Part shown: one piece after another, positions 17,562-26,015 of the stretch | Position numbering within the stretch: the stretch's first letter is position 1 | How the letters are laid out: every line of letters begins with the position of its first letter | Origin: Gracilibacillus dipsosauri | GTDB lineage: Bacteria; Bacillota; Bacilli; Bacillales; Amphibacillaceae | Direction of reading: 5' to 3' | NCBI RefSeq assembly: GCF_003176895.1 | Contig: NZ_QGTD01000020.1 | Coordinates: 1 to 64,000, forward strand | Length of the DNA: 64,000 nucleotides | Position numbers and translations under genes: made by a program | Notes under the pieces: model-generated | Told to the model about the DNA's origin: nothing | The model's input: only the letters and a program-made list of their open reading frames with translations | Database searches by the model: none

Positions 17562-17585
17562 TCTGCCAATTTTCAACTATATGAG

Positions 17586-17621
17586 TAAACGCATAGCAAG
17601 TGGTGCTATGCGTTTATTTTA
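17586..17621 (+). terminator. Intrinsic terminator of msmX
   Basis: A perfect 13-bp stem (TAAACGCATAGCA at 17586-17598 with its complement at 17604-17616) has a five-base loop and is followed by TTTTATT. Confidence 0.9.
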
Positions 17622-17635
17622 TTACATTCTATAAC

Positions 17636-17887
17636 TTAGATTGTGTCTTCTTCAATACTAACTTCTTGGACATAACTACATGCTGGACAAACCCCGAAAT
17701 GTATACACCTGTGTTCATCACTACTTACTGGATCACCATCAATCATTTTTCCGTCTTCTATCTCTATATAAGGGGAATAATCTCCATAAAAATCAACGAC
17801 CTTCCCACCATCCCGCATCTCGGTATGACAAGCAGGACAAGTATAGGAAAAGGATTCCATCCCATTACAAACTAAACATACAAACAT
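17636..17887 (-). CDS. Small zinc-ribbon-like protein
   Basis: This small acidic protein of about 83 residues has three Cys pairs: CLVC near the N-terminus, CPAC about 16 residues later and CPAC near the C-terminus. A fourth region contains C-I-H-F. This suggests one or two zinc ribbons. No enzymatic motif is visible and I do not recognise the family. AAGGTGAT precedes clustered start codons (GTG 17896, ATG 17890, ATG 17887); the last has the best spacing. It is convergent with msmX and appears monocistronic. Confidence 0.65.
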   Translation of the reverse strand: MFVCLVCNGMESFSYTCPACHTEMRDGGKVVDFYGDYSPYIEIEDGKMIDGDPVSSDEHRCIHFGVCPACSYVQEVSIEEDTI

Positions 17888-17948
17888 CATGATCACCTTC
17901 TCGAATCACATTCTATTGACGACTAGTATTGTGACAACTTATCAGTAC

Positions 17949-17976
17949 AAAAAGAGGCGCATCATTGCGCCCCTTT
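17949..17976 (-). terminator. Intrinsic terminator of the SASP gene
   Basis: GGCGCA and TGCGCC form the core of a stem between AAAGA and CCTTT flanks. On the minus strand it is followed by TTTTTGT, 20-odd bases after the SASP stop. Confidence 0.75.
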
Positions 17977-17997
17977 CTTCATATCAAACAATTTTCG

Positions 17998-18198
17998 TTA
18001 TTGTGGTCTTCCGCCAAACTGTTGTTCAGCCATTTGTACTAGTCTTTTAGTGATTTCTCCACCAACAGAACCGTTAGCGCGAGAAGTTGAATCTGCACCT
18101 AAGTTTACTCCAAACTCTTGTGCAATCTCATATTTCATTTGATCTAGAGCTTGTTCAACGCCAGGAACAACTAATTGATTGGAATTGTTAGTTGCCAT
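17998..18198 (-). CDS. Alpha/beta-type small acid-soluble spore protein
   Basis: This 66-residue SASP binds and protects DNA in the dormant spore and is degraded on germination. The GPR protease cleavage site is visible as EIAQEFGV at residues 24-31, and the second conserved block is [14 protein letters not shown]. Length and sequence are typical of SspA/B/C/D proteins; which paralogue it is cannot be told. AGGAGGTGAT lies before the ATG. The gene stands alone with its own terminator, as expected for forespore sigma-G genes, but I did not identify a sigma-G promoter with confidence. Confidence 0.95.
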   Translation of the reverse strand: MATNNSNQLVVPGVEQALDQMKYEIAQEFGVNLGADSTSRANGSVGGEITKRLVQMAEQQFGGRPQ

Positions 18199-18302
18199 TT
18201 ATAATCACCTCCTGTACACCATATTGTGAACAAAAAGGAAATCAATATGCCAAAATCCCATTAGTAATTTCTAGCAATATATCCATTTAATAAAGGTCAT
18301 TT

Positions 18303-19688
18303 CTATTTAGGGTAAGTCATTTCTTCAGGCTTAATCCACTCATCAAATTGTTCTGCCGTTAATAAACCTAATTCGATTGCCGCTTCTTTCAATGTAGTAT
18401 TATCATTAAATGCCTTTTTGGCAATTTTAGCTGCATTCTCGTAACCAATATGAGGATTTAACGCCGTTACAAGCATCAAGGAATCATTAAGATTTTTCTT
18501 GATTTGCTCATAATTTGGTTCAAGTCCAATTAGACATCGATCATTAAATGATAGCATACTATCAGCTAAAAGTTGGGCAGATTGAAGAAAATTATATGCA
18601 ATAACTGGTTTGAAAACATTTAGCTCAAAGTTTCCTTGACTTGCCGCAAAGCCAATTGCTGCATCATTCCCCATTACCTGTGTTGCTACCATTGTTATTG
18701 CTTCACTCTGTGTTGGGTTAACCTTACCAGGCATGATTGAGCTACCCGGTTCATTAGCAGGGATAGCAATCTCACCAATTCCGCAACGTGGTCCGCTTGC
18801 TAACCAACGAACGTCATTTGCGATTTTCATTAAATCTGCTGCTAACCCTTTTAAAGCACCATGAGCAAATACTAGTTCGTCATGACTTGTTAAAGCATGG
18901 AATTTATTCGGAGCTGAAATAAATTGTTTTTCCGTATATGCACTAATTTTTTCGGTCACTCGTTCTGAGAATTCAGGGTGGGCATTTAAACCAGTTCCTA
19001 CTGCTGTACCACCAATTGCTAATTCCTTCACATGTGGGAGGCTGTTCTCGATCATTAACTCCGTTTTTTCGATCATACGATGCCAGCCACTAATTTCCTG
19101 ACCTAACGTTAATGGTGTAGCATCTTGAAGATGTGTTCTCCCGATTTTCACAACATCATGAAACGCTTCCATCTTCTCTTTTAATGTTTGCTTAATAATG
19201 TGTAAGGCAGGTATCAATACATCCTCTAATTTTCTCACTGCAGCAATATGTAAGGCGGTTGGATAAGTATCATTCGAGCTTTGCGACTTATTTACATCAT
19301 CATTTGGATGTAAGGTTATCTCACTATTTTGTTCTTTTAACCATTGGTTACCAACATATGCAATAACCTCGTTCACATTCATATTCGATTGAGTACCACT
19401 ACCAGTCTGCCAAACAACTAGTGGAAAATGCTCTGTTAGTTCACCTGCTAATATTTTATCTGCTGCATAGGTTATAGCCTCAGCTTTTTCTTTTTCCATT
19501 AATCCTAATTCACTATTAACGATAGCAGCACTTCGCTTTAAAATAGCAAAGCCTTCAATTATTTCAAGTGGCATTTTTTCGTTGCCAATTGGGAAGTTTT
19601 CCTTGCTACGCTGTGTTTGTGCCCCCCAATATTTATCACTTGCGACTTTGATTTCACCAATCGTGTCACGTTCCAAACGATAATCCAT
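18303..19688 (-). CDS. fumC: Class II fumarate hydratase
   Basis: This enzyme interconverts fumarate and L-malate in the TCA cycle. The 461-residue product has the superfamily signature [13 protein letters not shown] in the second half and substrate-binding blocks [12 protein letters not shown] and [10 protein letters not shown]. The catalytic loop serine is in the signature. It is called citG in B. subtilis. The ATG at 19688 is preferred over the GTG at 19694 because GGGAG lies seven bases upstream and the N-terminus (MDYRLERDT) then matches the family. It appears monocistronic. Confidence 0.95.
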   Translation of the reverse strand: MDYRLERDTIGEIKVASDKYWGAQTQRSKENFPIGNEKMPLEIIEGFAILKRSAAIVNSELGLMEKEKAEAITYAADKILAGELTEHFPLVVWQTGSGTQSNMNVNEVIAYVGNQWLKEQNSEITLHPNDDVNKSQSSNDTYPTALHIAAVRKLEDVLIPALHIIKQTLKEKMEAFHDVVKIGRTHLQDATPLTLGQEISGWHRMIEKTELMIENSLPHVKELAIGGTAVGTGLNAHPEFSERVTEKISAYTEKQFISAPNKFHALTSHDELVFAHGALKGLAADLMKIANDVRWLASGPRCGIGEIAIPANEPGSSIMPGKVNPTQSEAITMVATQVMGNDAAIGFAASQGNFELNVFKPVIAYNFLQSAQLLADSMLSFNDRCLIGLEPNYEQIKKNLNDSLMLVTALNPHIGYENAAKIAKKAFNDNTTLKEAAIELGLLTAEQFDEWIKPEEMTYPK

Positions 19689-19796
19689 TTCCACTCTCCC
19701 TCTCTAATCTTCATTCCCTTTTATTGTACCAAAAAAAGCGATAATTGTATTCTTCTATCATGTGAAAACTTTACGTCCGCCACTTGTTAATTTAAG

Positions 19797-19830
19797 TAAA
19801 AAAAAATAGTGACATCCATGCCACTATTTC
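19797..19830 (-). terminator. Intrinsic terminator of yabG
   Basis: AAATAGTG (19804-19811) pairs with CACTATTT (19822-19829), with additional CAT/ATG pairing inside. A run of T follows on the minus strand. The yabG stop codon lies within the right arm. Confidence 0.75.
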
Positions 19831-20675
19831 GTCTCCACATATGGTAAGCCTGTTCGAAACAAGCCTTTTGTTTCCATGCCACCTAATCCTTTTTCTCCTG
19901 TCATCGTATTCTTTAAAACATCATATACATTGACCTTATCCATAAACGGCGTATAAGCGATCTTTGCAATGACATATACGGGGTCTAATGCATGAATATT
20001 AATGCGTTCCGGAGAACTAGCAAAATTTGCTCCAGCACGGATGATCGACTCAAAATGGGATTGACAGGCACCAGCAAAAATGATTAATTGATCTAGATTA
20101 GGCTCCCACATTCTTGCTTTTCTTACCGTTTCCACAAAGTATTTGGAGTTCCGATAGGCAGTTAGTTCCTTTTTTGCCCCTTTAGATTTGGAATAGGCAT
20201 CATGTCCTGTTACTACTAAAATCTCTGGCTGTATCTTTCGAATAATAGTATCTATTTCTAGGGGAAGTTCATTTTCTTGAAGATAGACACCATGGACTTG
20301 CAATCCAAGTCTTTGATATAAATCAATGCATTTTTTTAAGTAGAGCCGGTCTCCATCGATATGGAGAACTTTAACAGGTAGCTGAAAGCGAGCAATATTA
20401 CTAGGCTCATCCCGTTTATGTTTCATATCCTTCTTTTCTTTCATTAATTGGTAATCTTGACGGAACATACGATAAGAATATTCCTCTTTATCCTTCATCT
20501 CCTCTTGTCGCTCTCGTATATCATCCTCAGGTAGAACTCTAACATCTTCAATAGGAGCATCTGCTTCTAAACGTAAATCCTCACCATGGAGAATTACTGT
20601 ATTCTCAACGATATTCTTAATACGAAAAACAATATCATGTTGATGGGAATATCTCGTTACTAGCATTCCAGTCAT
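19824..20675 (-). CDS. yabG: YabG sporulation-specific protease
   Basis: YabG is a cysteine-type protease (peptidase family U57) made in the mother cell, where it processes coat proteins such as SafA. The 283-residue product aligns well with B. subtilis YabG, including VTGHDAYSKSKG, the FAGACQSHFE block with the conserved Cys-His and IRAGANFASSP. Upstream frames extend to a TTG at 20705, but homology begins at about TGMLVTRYS, so the ATG at 20675 (GGTGA five bases upstream) is the best start. In B. subtilis yabG lies beside veg; here the neighbour is a carboxypeptidase gene. Confidence 0.9.
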   Translation of the reverse strand: MTGMLVTRYSHQHDIVFRIKNIVENTVILHGEDLRLEADAPIEDVRVLPEDDIRERQEEMKDKEEYSYRMFRQDYQLMKEKKDMKHKRDEPSNIARFQLPVKVLHIDGDRLYLKKCIDLYQRLGLQVHGVYLQENELPLEIDTIIRKIQPEILVVTGHDAYSKSKGAKKELTAYRNSKYFVETVRKARMWEPNLDQLIIFAGACQSHFESIIRAGANFASSPERINIHALDPVYVIAKIAYTPFMDKVNVYDVLKNTMTGEKGLGGMETKGLFRTGLPYVETK

Positions 20676-20766
20676 CAGTTTCACCAAATCACCAGCTTCC
20701 TTCAAAACATTGTATGTTATAGGCTATGATCATAAGTGACATTTGGTGAAATGACATCATTAATTT

Positions 20767-21600
20767 TTACGGATATAACCCAAAAAATTCCTCCAGCGTT
20801 GTTTGTTGTTCATACACTTCTGTTGCAATTTCTTTTCCGACATATCTGACATGCCACGGCTCATAGCTATATCCTGTAATATCATCCTTGCCTTCTGGAT
20901 ATCGAATAATAAAGCCATATTCATGGGCATGTTCCTCTAACCACTGTCCTTCCTCCGTCTGGATAAAGCTTGGCTCAAGAACAGAAACTAAGGCTGCTGA
21001 GGCAACATCCATCGCAAGACCTGTTTGATGTTCACTTGTTCCAGGTCTTGCAGAATATTTATCCGCATGCTCCTGACCGTTTTGTGCCACATTGTTCTCA
21101 TATATTGCTTTTTGTCTATCATAGGAACGATAGCCTGAAACCGCCACTAACTCTAAGCCATCAGCTTTAGCACCTTCAAATAACTTCTCCAAGGCCGTTG
21201 CAGCTATTTGACGTAATTGACGTTTTGGATCTCCTTCTTCTGCATAAAAAGAAACATTTGGTTCCACTAAATCTGTCGGCTCATACCCATCAGGCAACCT
21301 TCTCTGTTTATTTACAATTACTTCTACACTTTTTGGATTATCAACGATTAAAAGCCCATTCTCATCCACCTTGAGCTCTTCTTCATCTGAAACATTTTTA
21401 TCTTCTGTAGTACTTGCTTCTTCTGCTTTATTTTGTTCCTCTTGCTGATCATTTTTTTCTTGATCAGAAGGGGTTTCCTCCTGTTGGTTGTTTTCCACAG
21501 TAGGTGTTTCTTCTTTCTGGTCTTTATCTGTTGAATTCTCTTGTTGACATCCTACTAAAATGGTCCCCATTAGTAGCATAACGAAAAGCTTTTCCTTCAT
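20767..21600 (-). CDS. VanY-type D-alanyl-D-alanine carboxypeptidase lipoprotein
   Basis: This secreted zinc peptidase trims D-Ala from peptidoglycan stems. The 277-residue precursor begins with a lipoprotein signal (lipobox ILVGC), then a Gln/Glu/Lys-rich linker of about 60 residues, then the VanY/DacB-like domain. Visible metal and catalytic motifs are SGYRSYDRQ, SEHQTGLAMDV and PWHVRYVG. It resembles B. subtilis YodJ. The ATG at 21600 and the TTG at 21603 are equivalent possibilities downstream of GAGAGGAT. It lies upstream of yabG in the same direction with 90 bp between. Confidence 0.9.
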   Translation of the reverse strand: MKEKLFVMLLMGTILVGCQQENSTDKDQKEETPTVENNQQEETPSDQEKNDQQEEQNKAEEASTTEDKNVSDEEELKVDENGLLIVDNPKSVEVIVNKQRRLPDGYEPTDLVEPNVSFYAEEGDPKRQLRQIAATALEKLFEGAKADGLELVAVSGYRSYDRQKAIYENNVAQNGQEHADKYSARPGTSEHQTGLAMDVASAALVSVLEPSFIQTEEGQWLEEHAHEYGFIIRYPEGKDDITGYSYEPWHVRYVGKEIATEVYEQQTTLEEFFGLYP

Positions 21601-21650
21601 CAAATTTCTATCCTCTCTATTTTTTCACTTCTTCTACTATAACAAATATA

Positions 21651-21685
21651 ATAAACCTCGTCACTCAATTACGGACGAGGTTTAT
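21651..21685 (-). terminator. Intrinsic terminator of the IDEAL-domain gene
   Basis: A perfect 12-bp stem (ATAAACCTCGTC at 21651-21662 with its complement at 21674-21685) lies just after the stop codon at 21688. Confidence 0.75.
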
Positions 21686-21687
21686 CT

Positions 21688-21933
21688 CTATGCTTCCCAT
21701 ATATAACTTTTATAAGAATCGCTTAAGCGCTTAAATGATTCGATGTCCTGTTGATCAATAGCTTCATTTAATTTCTCTTCTAAGCGTGCTTTGTTCCAAC
21801 TAAAACAAAGATCATCAAGCACTAACTGTGAAGCAAGCTTAATTTCAAATGGTATTTCTCTTTTGGCGATCAGCTTTTTATCACCGTTTTGTTGAAATGA
21901 TTTTAAACGATAACTTACCTTCTGCTTTTTCAT
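21688..21933 (-). CDS. IDEAL-domain protein
   Basis: This 81-residue protein carries an IDEAL domain (PF08858) over about residues 33-78, with the variant core LVLDDLCFSWNKARL followed by EAIDQQDIESFKRLS. IDEAL domains occur in Bacillus regulators such as YpiB and ComK-related adaptors, but the role of short stand-alone members is unknown. The ATG at 21933 has a strong AAAGGAGG eight bases upstream. The longer frame to 21999 has no ribosome binding site. Monocistronic, with its own terminator. Confidence 0.8.
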   Translation of the reverse strand: MKKQKVSYRLKSFQQNGDKKLIAKREIPFEIKLASQLVLDDLCFSWNKARLEEKLNEAIDQQDIESFKRLSDSYKSYIWEA

Positions 21934-22164
21934 GGAGCACGCCTCCTTTAATTCTTTGTTACTAAGTAATTCCCTAAATAGAACGCCATTAAACCTCAAG
22001 AGATGCTGTGTATTTCAGGTTCGTGAAATTTATCACCGATCATTGTTCTGTAAATCTAAACAATTAGGTAATACTAATCCGTAGAGAAAAGAGTAAGACT
22101 AGACATTACTTTCATACATTTGATAAGCTTATTATACCAAAAACCGAAAGTGCGGGGACGATTC

Positions 22165-23034
22165 ATGAATCCATATGAAAAATATAAGAAGGCGGAAATA
22201 GGAGCATGGATAAGCATTGTTGCCTATTTATTGCTTGCTACGATAAAATTGATTGTTGCTCAAATTGGGAACTCTTCTGCTCTAAAAGCAGATGGACTAA
22301 ATAACGCTACAGATATTATTGCATCTGTCGCTGTGTTAATTGGTTTAAGAATCTCTCGAAAACCTCCTGATGAAGATCACCATTATGGTCATTTTCGAGC
22401 AGAAATGATTGCATCTCTTCTTGCAGCATTTATTATGATGACAATCGGTTTACAAGTATTATATGATACAATCCGGTCAATTGTTATAGGTCATTACACA
22501 GAGCCTAATTTACTTACAGCTTGGGTTGCTATCGGCTCTGCAATCTTTATGTATCTCGTTTATTTGTACAACCTCCGGCTTGGCAAAAAAGTGAATAGTA
22601 CGGCACTATTAGCAGCAGCACAAGACAATAAATCAGATGCTTTAGTCAGCATTGGTGCTTTTATTGGTATAATTGGTGCACAATTTCAACTATTTTGGCT
22701 TGATCCTTTAGCAGGCTCTATTGTGGGAATCATTATTTGTAAAACAGCTTGGGATATCTTCCGCGAAGCCACTCACACGTTGACAGATGGATTTCAGCCG
22801 GATGATCTTGAGGAAATTAAACAAGCGATCTATTCTCATTCTGAGGTTCTGGAAATTAAAGATGTGAAAGGAAGAATGCATGGAAATCAGGCTCTTATTG
22901 AAGCAACGATTTTTGTTGATCCTCAGCTTACGGTTGAGGCAAGTCATCGTATAACAGATCATCTAGAGGATATGCTTAAGCATAATCACAATGTGCCCCA
23001 TACGCATATTCATATTGAGCCCTTTAAGAAATAG
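22165..23034 (+). CDS. Cation diffusion facilitator transporter (YdfM/YeaB-like)
   Basis: This 289-residue CDF exporter moves divalent metals out by proton exchange. Metal-site motifs are ADGLNNATD in the second helix and DNKSDALVS in the fifth, followed by a cytoplasmic ferredoxin-like domain ending in HTHIHIEP. The lack of the canonical HxxxD zinc signature and the closeness to B. subtilis YdfM/YeaB suggest manganese or iron rather than zinc, an inference. The ATG at 22165 follows CGGGGA; the longer TTG frame at 22120 adds a non-homologous 15 residues. Confidence 0.88.
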   Translation: MNPYEKYKKAEIGAWISIVAYLLLATIKLIVAQIGNSSALKADGLNNATDIIASVAVLIGLRISRKPPDEDHHYGHFRAEMIASLLAAFIMMTIGLQVLYDTIRSIVIGHYTEPNLLTAWVAIGSAIFMYLVYLYNLRLGKKVNSTALLAAAQDNKSDALVSIGAFIGIIGAQFQLFWLDPLAGSIVGIIICKTAWDIFREATHTLTDGFQPDDLEEIKQAIYSHSEVLEIKDVKGRMHGNQALIEATIFVDPQLTVEASHRITDHLEDMLKHNHNVPHTHIHIEPFKK

Positions 23035-23042
23035 TGAGGATC

Positions 23043-23065
23043 CAGTGGGGTTATTCACCCCACTG
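23043..23065. terminator. Stem-loop between convergent CDF and azlD genes
   Basis: CAGTGGGGT (23043-23051) pairs perfectly with ACCCCACTG (23057-23065) around a five-base loop. The azlD stop codon overlaps the loop and right arm. Neither side has a T run, so termination would be non-canonical. Confidence 0.4.
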
Positions 23066-23357
23066 AGATCGTAAGAACCACAACGGTGAGGATGCTCAAC
23101 AGAACAACGAAAATAATATGTACCCTAAACCATGCTAATAATATGGCAGCAACTCCTGCAACTAACCCGACGAAAGGCTTATCAGGAATGACAGATAGAA
23201 TTCCTGGAAAAATGAGAGCACCTAATGCGGCATAAGGGATTGCCTTTAACCATTTATTTACCCACTCAGGAAAATGAATAAGATCTACGATAAAAGCCGG
23301 GATTATCCTAGGAATTATCGTCACTAATGCCATCCCAATAATAATCACCCAAATCAT
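23055..23357 (-). CDS. azlD: AzlD-family branched-chain amino acid transport subunit
   Basis: This 100-residue membrane protein has four predicted helices and family features IPRIIPAF and PDKPFVGLVAG. AzlD works with AzlC to export branched-chain amino acids or analogues. The start overlaps the azlC stop by four bases, which means tight coupling. In B. subtilis azlCD is under AzlB control; no azlB-like regulator is next to this pair. Confidence 0.9.
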   Translation of the reverse strand: MIWVIIIGMALVTIIPRIIPAFIVDLIHFPEWVNKWLKAIPYAALGALIFPGILSVIPDKPFVGLVAGVAAILLAWFRVHIIFVVLLSILTVVVLTISVG

Positions 23358-24067
23358 ACCTTATCCTCCTCCAGTATAAACACTCCCGCAAGACCACCAA
23401 GAATGGTGCCAACAACAATTCCCCATCCTTGTCCAATATACGGTGTGACTAAATAATTGATAAGCATTGCAACAACACTAATTACTGCAACACGTTTATA
23501 TTTCCTAACTGAAGGAATTAATAGTCCAATGAACATCGCATAAAGTGCAACTCCCATACTTTGACTGAGCCTTTCTGGAATAACATCACCTAAAACTCCT
23601 CCTAATAATGATCCTATTACCCAAGATAAGTAGGAGGTTAGTATAATGGTTCCATAAAAGTAGGCTCCATATCTATGATCTACTTGCTTTTTGTAAATGG
23701 AGGAAACGGAAAAGGTTTCATCGGTTAGCCCAAGGACAAGAGGTAGCTTCCATTTTAAAGGATATTGCTTCATTTGATTGACAAAGGAAAGACTTAAAAC
23801 AAAATGCCTAAAATTAAGAACAAAGGTTGCTACAATAATCTCTAAAGCACTTGCACCTAGGCCAATCATCCCAGCTCCCATAAATTGAGAAGCACCAGCA
23901 TAAACAAGAATACTCATGCCAGTTAACTCAAATAGGCTCATACCTGCTTGTTTAGCAAGTACACCATACGCTATCGCTATTGGGATATAACCAATAACAA
24001 TTGGGGAACCTGCTATAAAGCCATCCCTTATCTGTATTCTTTTTAGTGATCGCTTCTGTTTGTCCAT
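23354..24067 (-). CDS. azlC: AzlC-family branched-chain amino acid exporter
   Basis: This 237-residue permease has seven or eight helices and the family segments GFIAGSPIVIGYIPIAIAYG and LNFRHFVLSLS. It is the larger subunit of the AzlCD exporter. The ATG lies eight bases after the stop of the methionine aminopeptidase gene with only a weak GAAAG upstream, so its translation may be coupled to that gene. The three genes read in one direction as a probable operon. Confidence 0.92.
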   Translation of the reverse strand: MDKQKRSLKRIQIRDGFIAGSPIVIGYIPIAIAYGVLAKQAGMSLFELTGMSILVYAGASQFMGAGMIGLGASALEIIVATFVLNFRHFVLSLSFVNQMKQYPLKWKLPLVLGLTDETFSVSSIYKKQVDHRYGAYFYGTIILTSYLSWVIGSLLGGVLGDVIPERLSQSMGVALYAMFIGLLIPSVRKYKRVAVISVVAMLINYLVTPYIGQGWGIVVGTILGGLAGVFILEEDKV

Positions 24068-24075
24068 TTTAGCTT

Positions 24076-24837
24076 TCAGTCAATTTCTCCTTCTTGGTCT
24101 GTTAAAATCAATGGACCATCATTAGTAATAACGATCGTATGTTCAAATTGCGCAGAACGACCTCCATCAATAGTTCGAGCTGTCCAATTATTATCATCCA
24201 TTTTACTTTTCCAATCACCTTCATTAATCATTGGTTCGATTGTTACGACCATTCCTTCTTTTAGACGAGGACCTTTTCCCGGTAGTCCATAGTGTGGAAT
24301 ATGTGGATCCTCATGAATTGTTCGACCAATTCCATGACCGGTAAAATCTCTAACGACTGAGTAACCTTCTCCTTCAGCATATTGCTGTATAGCATGGCCG
24401 ATATCTCCAATACGATTTCCTGGCTGTGCTTGTTCTATCCCTTTGTACAAAGAATTTTTTGTTACATCTAATAATTTTTTGGTTTTATCGTCCGCTTCGC
24501 CAACAACATAAGTCCATGCAGAGTCGGCTAATCCACCTTTTAAATTCACTACCATATCAATTGTAACAATATCACCTTGTACTAGTTTTTCTTCCCGTGG
24601 AAATCCATGACAGATTTCATCATTCACAGACGCACAAGTAGCATAGGGATAGCCACTGTAGCCTTTTTGTTCTGGTGTTGCCCCATGTTCTGCAAGAAAT
24701 TCCTCAACAAAATCATCAATTTCCTTTGTTGTTATTCCTGGCTTTATTCTTTTCGCGATTTCTTTATGGCACTTAGCAAGTAATTTTCCTGCATCGTGCA
24801 TCATTTCTATTTCACGTTTACTTTTTCTTGTAATCAT
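24076..24837 (-). CDS. Type I methionine aminopeptidase
   Basis: This enzyme removes the initiator methionine from nascent proteins. All five metal ligands are visible with canonical spacing: Asp94, Asp105, His168 (TGHGIG), Glu201 (IEPM) and Glu232. The 253-residue length and the N-terminal extension over MapA match the second enzyme, YflG/MapB, of B. subtilis. The ATG at 24837 has AAAGGAAG upstream. The first nine codons of the longest frame precede that site. It heads an apparent unit with azlCD. Confidence 0.92.
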   Translation of the reverse strand: MITRKSKREIEMMHDAGKLLAKCHKEIAKRIKPGITTKEIDDFVEEFLAEHGATPEQKGYSGYPYATCASVNDEICHGFPREEKLVQGDIVTIDMVVNLKGGLADSAWTYVVGEADDKTKKLLDVTKNSLYKGIEQAQPGNRIGDIGHAIQQYAEGEGYSVVRDFTGHGIGRTIHEDPHIPHYGLPGKGPRLKEGMVVTIEPMINEGDWKSKMDDNNWTARTIDGGRSAQFEHTIVITNDGPLILTDQEGEID

Positions 24838-24935
24838 TTCAAACTTCCTTTCTACCAATACCAAAAACTTATATCATTCCTTAAACAGTTTATCATATTT
24901 TGCTAAGAAGTTGTGTACTGACCTCTTCACCTACA

Positions 24936-24974
24936 AAAAACTGGCGTGGAGCTTTTAGCCATGCCAGTTTTTTC
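24936..24974 (-). terminator. Strong bidirectional-type terminator between yjcZ-type gene and map
   Basis: AAAAAACTGGC (24936-24946) pairs with GCCAGTTTTTT (24964-24974), extended inward by TGG/CCA. It isolates the map-azlCD unit from upstream transcription. Confidence 0.85.
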
Positions 24975-25007
24975 TTTATTAAAGATAATATATAGATGAA
25001 TAAAACG

Positions 25008-25034
25008 CAGGCTCCCGCTAAATTGCGAGAAGCC
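25008..25034 (-). terminator. Probable terminator directly after the yjcZ-type gene
   Basis: AGGCTCCCGC and GCGAGAAGCCT can pair with one bulge, and TTTTATTC follows on the minus strand, 15 bases after the stop codon at 25049. It forms a tandem with the stronger hairpin at 24936-24974. Confidence 0.6.
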
Positions 25035-25048
25035 TTGTGTGAATAACC

Positions 25049-25156
25049 TTAGTATCCGCCGTAACCCCAAGAAGCACCGATAATGATCAATAGAATAAAT
25101 AAGACAACGATTAGCGCGAAGCCTGAACCGTATCCTCCACATTGTTGTGCACCCAT
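25049..25156 (-). CDS. YjcZ-type sporulation mini-protein (35 residues)
   Basis: This short frame codes for a 35-residue protein starting [10 protein letters not shown], followed by a hydrophobic helix ([14 protein letters not shown]) and ending GASWGYGGY. This is the hallmark of the YjcZ/YczN sporulation family. These small membrane proteins occur in many Bacillaceae, often in several copies, and their role is unknown. AAAGGAGGGATGAATC lies immediately before the ATG at 25156. It sits alone between two terminators and a 96-bp upstream gap that should hold its promoter. Confidence 0.9.
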   Translation of the reverse strand: MGAQQCGGYGSGFALIVVLFILLIIIGASWGYGGY

Positions 25157-25252
25157 GATTCATCCCTCCTTTAATACTTACACTTATAACGTATGTAAAA
25201 AAGGGGAAAATGTCCTTCGTTTTTTAAAAAATGGGTTGTTACCTATACTCGG

Positions 25253-26005
25253 CTATATAATGTCTTTTACACTTAAGTACTCTCCATTTTTGACCAATGT
25301 AGGATTCAATAGACGATCTACTAATACTTTTGCTACTTTACTTGTATCACGTAGATTGTTTTCGGTTTTATATGCTTTAAATTTCTCTACATCTATAAAT
25401 TGGCTTTTATCAGCAGATCTAATCTCTCCCTGCATATCTGTATCCATGATGCTTGGATCAAAAAGGAATACTTTATTTTCTGTTTCTAACTCTTCTTGCT
25501 CTAATGCAACTGTTTTAGTATATCGATCGAGAGCTGCTTTCGTACTTCCATAAGCATTCCAACCATAAACGGATCGATTTGCTGCTCCAGAGGTTACATT
25601 AACGAGAATAAGTGGAAATGTTGTATTTCTCCAAGCATCGAGCCATATGTTAGTGACGATCATCGGTGATGCTAAATTGATATGAACATGATCTATAATT
25701 TGATCATTGTTCTGTTTACCAACCTGTTCAATCGGTGTCACAACTGCTGCATTTTGTACCAGTACTAACGATTCTAGCTCTTTATCTTGTAATGAATGAA
25801 TGATTTGGTTAAAAGTAGCTTCTGTTGCTTTTAGATCTGACAAGTCTGTTTGATAATGCTGATAGCTCCCATGTGTTGATAATTGCTTCAACTCATCATT
25901 TTGACTACGTGCTAAACCAATCACATGATAAGAAGCTTCCATAAGCAATTTTGCAATAGAAGCACCTAATCCTTTAGACGTACCAGTAATGACCGCATAT
26001 TTCAT
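25253..26005 (-). CDS. Short-chain dehydrogenase, YueD/benzil-reductase-like
   Basis: This 250-residue NAD(P)-dependent oxidoreductase has a Rossmann glycine motif TGTSKGLG (residues 8-15), NAA in place of NNAG, and the catalytic Ser-Tyr-Lys set (VTSGAA, YGSTK). It aligns with B. subtilis YueD, a benzil reductase of the sepiapterin-reductase subgroup. The physiological substrate is unknown. The ATG at 26005 has GAGGTGA upstream; the frame from 26029 overlaps the previous gene. It follows the PLP enzyme gene by ten bases and is probably cotranscribed. Confidence 0.88.
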   Translation of the reverse strand: MKYAVITGTSKGLGASIAKLLMEASYHVIGLARSQNDELKQLSTHGSYQHYQTDLSDLKATEATFNQIIHSLQDKELESLVLVQNAAVVTPIEQVGKQNNDQIIDHVHINLASPMIVTNIWLDAWRNTTFPLILVNVTSGAANRSVYGWNAYGSTKAALDRYTKTVALEQEELETENKVFLFDPSIMDTDMQGEIRSADKSQFIDVEKFKAYKTENNLRDTSKVAKVLVDRLLNPTLVKNGEYLSVKDII

Positions 26006-26015
26006 TAAACTCACC

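Noticed and set aside
23043-23065. Canonical intrinsic terminator
   Set aside because: No T run on either side; kept as a stem-loop with low confidence.
24927-25163. A 78-codon frame on the minus strand
   Set aside because: It overlaps the yjcZ-type gene in another frame and two terminator stems; its translation is Arg/Cys-rich and resembles no family, while the 35-codon frame has an ideal ribosome binding site.
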